A DNA stretch of 64,000 nucleotides, taken from NCBI RefSeq assembly GCF_022539315.1, contig NC_066316.1:102976179-103040178 (forward strand), read 5' to 3'. Positions 51,697 to 62,600 of this stretch are shown piece by piece; position 1 is the stretch's first letter, and each line of letters opens with the position of its first letter. The notes under the pieces are model-generated. The model had not been told where the DNA came from and did not search any database. It worked only from the letters and a program-made list of their open reading frames with translations. The stretch is from Serinus canaria (taxonomy: Eukaryota > Chordata > Aves > Passeriformes > Fringillidae). The position numbers and the translations under genes were made by a program.

Positions 51697-53066
51697 TTTC
51701 TCTGCGTACATCCACATACCTCTGATTGTCTCTCAGTCCTCTCTGAATTCTTATCTCCTTTGGGCAGAGCAAGCCTGTCCAAGGCGTTAAGGGGGTAAGT
51801 GAGAGTGAAATAGATTAAGAGTTCTCTATTCTTTTTTCATAAGAGAAGGGTGGAAATAGGTGAAAGACTTCTACCAGTTCCTGGATGGAACTGTGATTGA
51901 TATTGATTCAAAGTGATCATGCAGAATACTGCCCATAATTTACTTAAAGAAATAATCACCAAAATTCATTATGCTTTAGAATTTGCATGTGAATTACACT
52001 CTTTCATAGCAAGAAGCAAAATACAGATATTCCAGTGTAAACTTATGTAATTCTTCTTCTCTAATAATCTCATTCTCTCAGTGGTTTATTTAGATTTTTT
52101 TAAAGACTATTCAAGTTAAATAATCATAATTATAATAATTATTTGTTGCATTGTATTTTCAATGAGTTCCAGAGCAAAAGCTTGTATCTTTACCATTATA
52201 AAATGCTATGCTGAAATGTATTACATTTTCTTTAAAATTACAAGTTTAATCAAGATAACATAGTTTCATTTTCTCTGTTTTCCCCCTCAAACTGCCTCTG
52301 TTACTGTTGTGAAGACATTGGAAAGGTTGAACAGATTTCTGATCTGACCTAGGGGACAAGAGCTTACCTTCAAGGAGTGGAAAGATCTGTGTGTCCAAGG
52401 GATTAACAGCTGACTATGTGACAACCACAACTCTCCAAAATCATTCCCAAAATATGTTTTAAAATCTACAAACTGTATACTTGATAATCCCCACAAGGAT
52501 AAATTGTCCAGGTAACAAAGGGAGAATTGAGACCTCTGTCCAATTTTTCATATTCTGTCATGTCAAACAACCCTTCCCGGAGTGTATTTCTTAATTGCAA
52601 AGCTGATCAGTCACAGACTTTCCTCAGATGGGAGAAAAATTGGAAGCAGCCTGGCAGCATGTTTTTTGTTTCATTTCTCAGTAAATCAGGAAGTCAAGTG
52701 CACCAGCCAGTGCTATGGGTCATCATGTAGATTTTGGGATTCTTCTTGGCAGAACTTTGGACCCACAAATCAACTAACACTTTTATAAAAATCATCTGTC
52801 TTTCTCATAGATTGCTGTAAGAATAAGGACAATATTTATGATTTATGCAAAGCAGTATGCTCTCAAAATCCCATTCTGAAATGGAGTTTAGAGTGCTCAG
52901 TTTTACTTAACAACTAATTGGTTCCCCATACCAGAGGGAACCCAATATATGATGACTTGCTATGTGCAACCTAAAGGACTATTGCAGGCATGCTCCATCA
53001 CCAGCTAAAGCTGGTTCTACTCCCAGGCTAAAGCCCCATATTCTAGTTTACAACAGTCTCCATTTG

Positions 53067-53094
53067 GGGTTGGGACTAAAAGGAATGGTTGTGG
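53067..53094 (+). repeat. 28-bp exact direct repeat, copy 2
   Basis: Identical to 51669-51696 about 1.4 kb upstream, in the same orientation. It lies about 30 bases before the CR1 at 53122. It may be part of a short dispersed repeat or a local templated duplication. Confidence 0.9.
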
Positions 53095-53121
53095 GTTACA
53101 GGTTAAAAGGATGTTGAACAA

Positions 53122-53398
53122 AATAGAATCATAAAATCATTAAGTTGGAAAAGACCTCCAGAATCATTGAGACCAGCCTTTATCAAACACCACCTTTTCA
53201 ACTGAACCACCCTCTAAGTGCCACATGCAGCCATTTCTTCAACACATCCAGGGATGTTGACTCCACCACTTTCTCTTGGCAGCCTTTTCTATGCTTGAAA
53301 ACCCTTTCTGTGAAGAAACTCTTCCTGATGTTCGACCAGAACCTCCTCTGGCCCATCTTTCGGCCATTTCTTCACCCTGTCATTATCAAAACATAAAA
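53122..53398 (-). mobile_element. CR1 LINE 3' end, 5'-truncated
   Basis: In plus orientation the CR1 3' tail appears as AATAGAATCATAAAATCATT, followed by GTTGGAAAAGACCTCC, GGGATGTTGACTCCACCAC and TGAAGAAACTCTTCCTGATG. The octamer-derived tail (AATAGAATCATAAAATCA) is preserved, so the 3' end is intact. Only about 275 bases remain, almost entirely 3' UTR and the last part of ORF2. Divergence is intermediate between the CR1 at 19052 and the ancient relics. Confidence 0.92.
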
Positions 53399-53518
53399 TT
53401 ATAAACATTTTTGGTATTTCCTTCTTGTGGGAAAAGTTCAAATGCTCATACAATCTTCTTCCACTTATCTTAGTCCAAGGTGGCCTCTTCATCATGAAGC
53501 TGGGCAGAAATACCTTGA

Positions 53519-53749
53519 ATGCTAAAAAAGGGAATAATAGAAGGAGGATTTGAACTGCCAGAACCTTCAGATCTACGCAGGATCCTGGAGCCAAATCTTT
53601 GTGATGCATTCATTAACCAAGATACATTGAAACAGGCTGGCAGAGAGCTGGATAACATCCTCCTAGCTTCAGTCTCTGCCCAAGTTAGTAGAATTGTGAC
53701 ATTTTTGATGTCAAACTTAAGATTTTTCAGTATATTTAGTGAGAATTGA
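53519..53749 (+). other. Unidentified open frame, possible exon or pseudogene remnant
   Basis: A 76-codon open frame starts at ATG 53519, immediately after an in-frame TGA at 53516. Residues about 13-48 have protein-like character: mixed charged and hydrophobic residues with amphipathic spacing, including the string LRRILEPNLCDAFINQDTLK. A GTTAGT donor-like site follows CCAA near 53682. A pyrimidine tract ending in TTAG (to 53473) could be an acceptor, but all three frames from it are closed before joining this frame, so a frameshift would be needed. I do not recognise the family. It could be a decayed exon, a retrocopy fragment or chance. Confidence 0.2.
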
Positions 53750-54687
53750 CCACTGGACATCACTTAAATGTAGTAAAGCTTTAAAGATGAGTCCAACTAA
53801 GCTTTTAGGATAAAAAGACAAGCTTGTGAGTTCTGTGAATTTTGATAAATTTATTACTTTTTCAGTAATGTTTTTCTCCATCTCTTAGATAATTCTTGGA
53901 GAAGATTAAAAAAAATGTATTTTTCTGCTGTTAAATACTTTAATTACTAGGGAGACACAAATCTGAGCCTGAACTGATACTCTGTTTCTGCTGACATGAA
54001 AACTGTCATCAATCTCTTCACAGCTGAATAAAATTAGTGATGGACCTGAACCAAAAGTCATTATAACAATATGCTAAATTTCTTAAACCAAGATTCTACC
54101 CACAAACACTTCAAACATTCATATTTTGGGAAAAGTTTCTCATTTTATTGATTTACAAGTGATTGATATACCAGAAGCTTTCAATGTGAATTAGTCTTTT
54201 CAATACCTAAACCACTTTTTAAAGTGGAACTTAGGCTCATAATTTATTGGGATGGTTTTGAAACTCACATTTCAGCCTACTGTCAGTTAGACCATTTAAT
54301 TGGGTCTTGGCAAAAATCAGAAGCTGTAAAACTGCACAAAATGTTCACATTTCTTCCTTGGAACTCTGGGAGCTATGGATGGAAAGGCATTTCTGATAAA
54401 TACCCTCACTGGACTCTTAATGGATGAGGCAAAAAGAAAGACAAAAGCGGGAAATGTCAGAAGCAAGAGTATGAACAATCTCTAACTGTTCTGAGATAGC
54501 AGATTTCACATTTCATATACCTGTGGTGTTAGTGTATCTCTGCACAAAGTCCTGCTTTTGTCACACCTCCAGTGGAGGACAATGTGGAAGCACAGTAGAG
54601 TTGTATTAGCCCAGACTTATAGCTTGGAGTTGCTTTACTTCAGAGGGTAAAATCATTTCAAGGCATGGGAATAAACAGATGGAAATA
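53750..54687. other. Unique AT-rich DNA, no gene recognised
   Basis: No exon or transposon was recognised between the unidentified open frame and the antisense MIR. Confidence 0.5.
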
Positions 54688-54775
54688 TTGTTCCCATTGC
54701 ACAAGATGAGATAACAAGTCAGTGGTCAAAGCATGTGCAGAATCCATCTCCTGACTCCCTGACTCCTTGGCTTCT
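54688..54775 (-). mobile_element. Antisense MIR fragment with internal deletion
   Basis: In plus orientation, TTGTTCCCATTGCACAAGAT then GAGATAACAAGTCAGTGGTC and CATCTCCTGACTCCCTGACT match the antisense MIR order ('CCCATTTTACAGATGAGG...AAC', 'AAGTCAGTGGCAGAGC', 'GTCTCCTGACTCC'). The stretch that in relatives carries 'TGAGGCACAGAGAGG...CACACAGC' is missing, so this is an internally deleted copy. Confidence 0.65.
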
Positions 54776-57700
54776 CTGTCAGATCAAAGGAATTATGCAT
54801 TTGTACTACCCCTTTATTTGACTATTTGAGAACCATACAAACAGGTTTAATTTCAATACAACAAACACCAAGCAGATAGAAATATATTAGTGTAAGAGAA
54901 AATAATGTCATAACTATTGGTAAAACTTTCACCTGTGACTTAAAACTTTGGTTTGCAAGAGCTTATGAAAACTCATCCTCTATTTTCCTTTTGCAAGGAC
55001 TCATTCCTTTTTAACCAACAAGCTTTATCTTGTTGAGGGTCAAACCACATTTTCCCTGGCCTGCACCTGAAATCATAACTCAGAGTAGGCTTTCTACATC
55101 CAGCCTCAAATCTTTGGAGTTGTGAACTCTGACAAACCCTTTAGAAAACCTGATGTAAGTTTCAGATTTGTAATGAAACTCAAGCCTGGTTGGGTTTTGG
55201 GTTTCATTATGAAAGTTCTGCACAGCTGCACTAAAAACTCAAACCAGGTTTCATAAAAGTACCTGCTGTATTTAAGCCAGGGAGTCACACTGGGAGCTAA
55301 ATTTAATAAGTAAGAAGTTGTAGGAGTGCTGATGTAACTCTGTAAAATGTTTTTTAAAATACAGGAGATTTGACATGGAAACCCCTTTTAAAAATAGTGG
55401 GATACTTAATCCAGGAGTGCTGTCCCTCTAAACCCAGCACATTACTCGACCCAGAGCAGTGCCACTTCTGAGAGAAAGGGCTGCCAATGACCCAAAATTT
55501 AGCTCTTGAATACGTAATTAATCTGTAATTTTTAACTATCACAAAAGAAAAAAAAACAAGCCAACATTTAGCAAGATTGGTGGCTAGACTGCTTCTTTTA
55601 TAACAATCAGTTGTAGGGAGGGGACAGTCTCACAGCTTTTATCTGGGCCATAATAAAATTCTTTTGATCTCTACAGCTGCTTGGTTATGAAGGGTAGCCA
55701 TTGCAAGAACAATCAAATTACCTGACTCAATTCTGATAGGAAAGAGTTTCTGCCCTCCACAAACCAACTGAATTCCTTTCTTTTCCAGCTGTGTTGCCCG
55801 TTCCTGCAGAGAGATGCTCCTAGACGTTTCTGTCTGATCTTCAGTTTAGTTCTCTGCATGAAGTTCTGAGAGAAGAAAGTGCCATCTTCCACTGTGTATT
55901 TGCATCATATAAAACATCAGAGTGTGCTAGTTTACGGCAGGGACTCTTGCCCAGGGAAGTTTTCCAGAATAAGAGCAACAATGACAATAGCAACGAGTAT
56001 TGATTGCAGTACATCAAGAGTCTCTTCTGAGCTTGGAAGAAACCAGCAGGATGTTTCATGCATGCTTGGTTAAGCATACAGGTAGGCCAATCCATTCAAA
56101 TAAAATTGAGGACATGTAGGCTATTTTACAAGTTGCATTCCAAAAAGAAAGGTGGAAAAGAGAAAGATGATATCCTGATCCTAGGAAGTGAGGGAATGCA
56201 TATGGCAAGACCCAAAGTCTGGCAATGATCTGAGTTCACTTCCAAGTAAAGGGGAAAAAATTGGATTGAATGGCACAGGGGAAACTAAGCTATTAACAGA
56301 ATCAAGTATAGATTGATGCAGGAAAACTAGAGTGAAGCTGAAAGCAACGGTGGACTGTTTAGACGGGGGAAAAAGAATTCTTAAAGAATCCAAAGAAGGA
56401 AATTAGGAAATGGAAGATAACACCACCTTCAAAATAGCAAATGGCCAAAAAATTAACATTGTTAAGAATCCTAAAAGTAAGCTGAATGGGTTTATTGGCA
56501 TTTTTATTCAAAAGAAAAAGATAAATAATTTTGCTGATTCTTTACACACTGGCATAGGCTTAAATGTCAAACCTCTTCATGCTTCATTTAGTTAAAGAAC
56601 AGGACATTTTAGAGCCATTCAACACTGACACTTTTCTCAGTGGATCAGCACAAATATCCAACTGTTTCTGCAATTGTGTGACACTGAGAAAAAACAGTAT
56701 TTAATGACTCTCTGATGAATACCTACACCTCTGAAGTGGTATGGTGATGTCGTTGTCTAATGTTATTATATTGGGCAATAACATAAAATATGTCAGAATA
56801 TTGGCTGGGTCAACACCTGCTAAGCTTTTTTTCTCACTGACACCATTTGTAATTATTACTGTGAATGTGTTCAGTCAACATTTACATTTATTTAAAAAAC
56901 ACATTTTTTAAAACTTTATTTTAAATAAGCATCTGACCAAGTCAACTGCCAAAACATCATTATGACACAAGGGCAAATCATGTGATTTATGTATTCTTTT
57001 TTTTAAAGCATGGTAATAGCCTGACACTTGAAAGCAATTCTTGCTCATTTTATCCATCCACATTTCCAAACTATAGTTCTTATTTGTTTTAATAGGCTAT
57101 AAATTCTTTTATCAGAGAATTTAAATTTTTGAGTCACCAAGTCTGTCTCATCATGTGATTCCCATTCTCATGCGACTCCATCTTGGAATAAATAGCAAGC
57201 AAATCTATAAAGAGCAAATGAAAACTTGGATGAGAATCCACCTCTGTTCACAGATGCTGAAATTTATGGCTGTGTAAATGGCTACCATTCATTACATACA
57301 CAAGTTAAATATTTATTCATCTCTGCCTCTGTTAAACAAGAATTCTTGCAATGCATTTCTTCTCTAAACTTACTATATTATATATCAAGCATTTAGAAAG
57401 CACATTTATGTGTATGAACACACATTTATCTATATGTGCACATATGTGTTCATAGAGAACAAACTGGCAGAATGTCTCAGAACATATTCTGTGCATATTC
57501 ACAGCTTCTGCAGTGCACTATTTACAGTATTAAGAGATTTTGTGCTCTCCTTCTTTATCCACAGATGAGTTTAGACTTTATTATGTCATCTGAACTTCCT
57601 TCATAATATGAGATTCTTAGCTGACAACAGAATTGGGAGTCAAGTCATTCTTTAATTTAGGCCACATCATTGGTTCTGAGGTGAGATGCACTGAAGTAAA

Positions 57701-58867
57701 GTAAGCAGCTCCTTTAAACAAAAAGTGTGGCCTCTGTGTTGAAAGGCAGAAATTGTACCTGCTAAGATACAGAGCTCTCCCTGCTTTTCACCACTCAGAG
57801 AGAAAAAGCCTTTGACAGAGACACAGGGTTTTTCACTTAGGATCTCATGACTGCCTTCCCCTTTGTACAGGTTAATTAGATGTAGAGGAGTCAGACAACA
57901 CTGATCCCCATCTGTTCTGCAGCTGCCACAACTGAGGCTAAAGGTGCTCATTTTTTTCCCAGTGTCATACTCAACAGTAGGTGTGCTGGGTGGAAAGGAC
58001 TATGCTGCTACTACTATGAGACCCACTGCTCTCTTTAAAAACTTTTAGAAGAAACCCAAGAGCTTTATTTGGCTTTAGAAGATAAAAACCTTTCTATTTA
58101 TTCTCTTCTCCATTTTCATTTTTTTCACTTTAACCATTTAGTTTTCTCTCTTGTTTAATAGCTCTACCACTGTCCAGCTGGTTTCAGCCCAGCTTTGCTG
58201 AGAAATTAGTACTGAAGCCACTGAAAGTTCATGTGTTTGATGGGATTTAGTGTGACCTACCAAGTTAGGTAGGGTAAAACTGAGCTGCAGCACATGATCA
58301 TGAGAGCTCTTCACTCCTTTTTCTTTGCTGCTGGAATAAGAACTTTGCCTCACACAAGCTAAGAGTGGATGAATGTGGGGGTTTTTTTCTCACAAGTGTA
58401 GACACCTGGTCATCACTGACCAGTCTGGTAAATAAAGTCAGAACAAAGCACAAATAATCTCATTCTGTAGTAAATACCTAAAGAAACACAGGTGAATCAT
58501 TCTAATACCACCTACACCTCTCCAATGAAGTAAAAGCAGCCTGGAATGATTGGACTGGACGCATACACATATATTTAGACATCAAAAGTTAAGTAAAATT
58601 ACTTCAGCATCCTAACTAAGGCATAGTAATTTGATTTACTTTATGAGACTTAATGCAGTCACTGCCATTGTTATTATTTGCATTGCAACAACCTCTAGAG
58701 GCAGAGAGGATCTGTCTGTGACACACCCTAAGTAAATAAAACATCTCAGTCTTCACAGATCATGTCATCCTCTAAACCTCTGTGTGGAGAAGTCAATCAA
58801 AGCAAATGGTGAACCACAGTGGAGGGAGGTCTAAAGGGTGACCCTCTCTACCAGTTCCACATATTCA
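54776..58867. other. Unique AT-rich DNA, no gene recognised
   Basis: No recognisable exon or transposon. A small inverted repeat (TATGAACACA at 57413-57422, TGTGTTCATA at 57445-57454) surrounds an alternating purine-pyrimidine stretch (TATATGTGCACATATG). Open frames are below 95 codons. Confidence 0.55.
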
Positions 58868-59668
58868 AGTGTGTTGAACTGGATGGGATGCATCAAAGGG
58901 TTTCTTTCCATTGTTTCAAAGCTACTGCCTATTAGTTCTGAAAGATTCCAGAGTTCAGATGAAGCCATAGATTGCTAGAAAAGGTCAAATATTATGCCCA
59001 TCTATGAAAAAAGTAAAAAAAAAAACATCTTGGAAAGTACAGACCAGTCAGCCTCACTTCTGCCCTGGACAAAATTACAGCAGAGCTCCTCATGATGAGT
59101 TTTTCTAGACACATGAATGGTGCAAAGGAGTGGGATCATGAGCTCTATTCAACCAATGCTAGGCACATTTCAAATACTAAAATTTAACCACATTTCAAAT
59201 ACTGAATAAATTTTGGTCCCTGCAATATGAGAGAGTCCTTTAAAAATTGAAGAGGGTTCAGTGAGGGGTTACCAAGATGATTAGAGAATTTTACATATGA
59301 CAAAGGAGTGATAGAATTAAATTTGTTCAGCCTGGAGGAAGTTTAAGGGGGGAACTAATCAGAGCCTTTAAAACCTAAATCTGGCTTTAGAGAAGATGAA
59401 TATACATCCAAAGGATGCAGTGACAGGACATAGGAAACACATGAAAGTGGCTTCAAGGGAAATTCTATCTAGATATCAGAAAAAAAAAAAATCATGAGAA
59501 CAATAGAAAATTTAAGGTTAGATTGATCAAAGAAGCATTGGATTCTCCATCTCCAAAGACATGCACGATGTGGCTTCATGTGCTCTCAGTACCCCAACTA
59601 AGACCTGATTCCAACAGAAATTCATACAGGATGGTCTCCAGAGGTCCCATCCAACACAGATTTTTTAG
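58868..59668 (+). mobile_element. CR1 LINE with large internal deletion
   Basis: The plus-strand copy starts inside ORF2 with GAACTGGATGGGATGCATCA, followed by CCCATCTATGAAAAAAG and TACAGACCAGTCAGCCTCAC (encoding the RT 'YRPVSLT' motif). At about 59160-59215 it jumps to TTTTGGTCCCTGCAATATGA, GAGAGAGTCC and then GTTCAGCCTGGAGGAAG, which belong near the end of ORF2. The catalytic core of the reverse transcriptase is therefore missing. The copy continues into the 3' UTR (GATGGTCTCCAGAGGTCCCA) and ends without a clear octamer tail. At the junction CACATTTCAAATACT occurs twice, 25 bases apart. Frames are broken and the element is inactive. Confidence 0.88.
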
Positions 59669-62600
59669 CAAAGATAACTTTCTTGTCCCTAATAACCAAG
59701 ACTACAAAATTATAATCCTCATTTTTTCCTTGGTTTTAGCACGAACACAAATCTGTGCTCTTCTGACTGTAATCTCCTTTGATTACAAAGAGAAAAAAAA
59801 TTTCTGGTGATTTAAAGACATCAGTATGGAGCTATCTCAATGAGTATCTATGGAAGAAACACTAAGACAAAAGGGACTAAAGAGGACAGAAAGCTTTTGG
59901 AACAAATGTGTTATTGGAGAAGGTTTCTATTCCCTGATAGTTGTTCTGTTTCACCAGCTGTTATCTCCCCCAGGGAGACATGGAGGTCTCTGCTGTAGCA
60001 TTCATGCCAGGTCTAGATCAATTCTGTACTTGGTCTTACTATAATGAGGGAAGTGGGAATCCCCACTAGATTTTGGGATAGCGTGGAAACCTGAAAAATC
60101 CATAAAAAGAGTAAGGTAACAATCATTTAGGGAATGCTAGTCACTAAATCAGTCACCTTCCAACAAGTCAAAAAATAAGACAAGATACCAATGGGAAAGG
60201 AGCAAAAAGGGGACAATAATTCAGAGTTTGATAAGCACTGGATAAATACTTCATGTTATAAGGAGTGCTAGTGATGTAGTTGAAAAAATTTGCACTGAGA
60301 GGTGCCTTGATGGTGAGACAGATTGCCATTCAATTTACAGTGGTGTGGATGGGAGCAGCAGCCATAATTCTTAAGTGTCTCTGTTTCTTCTAACTCAAGG
60401 TGCAATGTGTTATAAGAGGTTCCACTTTTCACTTGGGACATAAAGTGTGAGGTCCAGAGTTTGACTGTTCATCATTAATGATTGAATGACACTTTTCATA
60501 AAAAGAAAGGTGTCAAGTGTAAAGTTCAAGCCAAATTCCAAAATTTGAAATATGACTTATTTTTAATGACCTGTAACTCAGGTGTGGTTTGGTCACTATT
60601 CATCAAAATCCATAGAAAAATTCTCCTTTTCCCTTGGAGCAAAATCAGTACAAGAGCAAGTTGATTTTTTTTTCCCAAGTGAAAGTTATAAGGCAAAAAT
60701 ATAGCTTTGCATTGGAAGCTGATGACCACTGTAATTATTGAAAGCCCATTATTTCTGAATAACACGTTAATAAAGCTGCTTACATCTTTAGGACAAAACT
60801 GACTAAAAGTTAGTAACTATTAATTACACTAAAAGGAAAAAGTAGACACAATATAAAGGTCTGGTCACCCTGGGTGGGGCACTAAAAATTAACATTATTT
60901 GGCTCAACATATAAACTAGCCCTTCCCATTTAGAAAGTCAGATGTGTGTTGGCAGTCTTTTTAGATTAGAATTGAACAAATGTTTCTTTCTGTATTAATT
61001 GCACTGACACTCTACCTCTCAAAATTTTTGATCATCAGGACTGAGTCAGAAGACCATTGTCAGTGCAAAAAATGTTTTGCTGCACATTGCCTACAAAGGT
61101 CAAATAACTTTTCAAGAACCTTGAGACCAGAAGAAGAGTCTCTAAATCACATCTGAGGTTTAAACATAGGCATAGTATATCTAAAAGTAAAAACACAACT
61201 GTATAATATCTCTCATGATCAATCAACAAAAACACAATTTTCAGATATAAAATGTGGCCCAATTAAGTATACACAGGAAACAGATGAAGAGTAAGCATAT
61301 GGAGCATAGTTTCTTAAAACCTGATAAATTATATATTTATAGAAAAGTCTATGTTTTTAATACAAGTTTATTCTTTGGCCTTGTACATTTTTGCAATGGT
61401 ATCTTTGTAATGTTACAACTAGAGGAAAAGAGCTACTTTTGTACTATCTATTAGATGGACTGCACTAGATGTCAAAGTAATTTCCATTGTTACATTTATT
61501 CCAGAGAATATCCAGGTCAAAGTGCATGAGTGTAATGAGCTTGTGTTGAGGCCTGGAGAAGTGTAAGTTGATAAGACTCACAGAAGTGTTGGCTAGCTGG
61601 TCCATCCATCCAACTCAACAACCACAACACTAGACCAGATCAGCTGTGGCTCTGCTCAGCTGAGTGTTGAAAATAGCTTAAGGATTGGAATTCCAGCAGT
61701 GTTTCTGACTGTCAATTTTTCTAATACAGGTGAGACCCCAGAGGCCATCCTTCCTCCAAAGCCAGCATGCAGGGCCCCAGGATGCACTCACTGCATCCAC
61801 TGCCCAGCACCAATGGAACATTTTCAGTTTGACAGGGTGACAGTTTCAGAGGGAGCAAGCAAATTTCCTTTCAGTAATGAGAAACAGGGAGAAAGAGAGA
61901 GGAGAGAAAGAGCCTTACTCTTTCTTAGTCTCCTGCTATTTTCTGCAATAAAATTTTTTACGCCACACAGAAACTCCAGCCAGTTGCTGCTTCTCAAACT
62001 ACGTAATACTTTCACTGCCCTTTATCAAGCAGCTGCATTTTTTTAAGTGATCAATAACGAAGGTGCCCATGATTTAAAGGTGAGCTTACAGAAACTGCTT
62101 ACTGCTTTAGTGCAAGAAAATCAGTCTCTTGTTTTTACTGTGCAATTGGTAGAAGCACTACATGTTCTTGGCAGGAAAAATAGCTAGAAACCTCAGGAAT
62201 GCATGATTTCTAATTTCAACAGAGTGGTAGTTGATTATAAGTATTAACATAGCTTAACTTTATCCACTATCCAAGCTTAATATTATCCTTTGTTTAAAAC
62301 ACTGAAAAAGAGCACTCTCCTTTGTATGACTCTATTGTTTTCACTCTCCAAGGCCAAAGTTGGTGTTGACATAAGCAGGCTCAAGTCCACAAAATGAATG
62401 AAGTTAAACCTCATTTTGCCAGCAATGGAAGTTAGCCTCTGGAGCAATGCTAATTATGGTTTGTTTGTATCAATTAATCAACACAAGGTTAACTTTCAAT
62501 CAGCAAGTGGGAAAAAAATGCAACACAATTAAGTTAAAAGACATTACAAAGTCCCTCAATTTACCATGAAGTGGGATTTTTCTGTTATCACATGGTGCTG

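Larger units (their letters stand above)
48581..53121. other. Unique AT-rich DNA, no gene recognised
   Basis: This holds a 15-bp-period tandem duplication (49119-49148), a poly(A) run (49930-49943) and the two copies of a 28-bp exact repeat at 51669-51696 and 53067-53094. No exon was recognised. Confidence 0.55.

Noticed and set aside
57413..57454. Inverted repeat around alternating TATGTGCACATATG
   Set aside because: Short 10-base arms in an AT/TG-rich tract are plausible by chance, with no evidence of function.
61699..62046. 115-codon open frame, plus strand
   Set aside because: No domain, a purine-rich low-complexity middle (ERERRERA), and no exon context.
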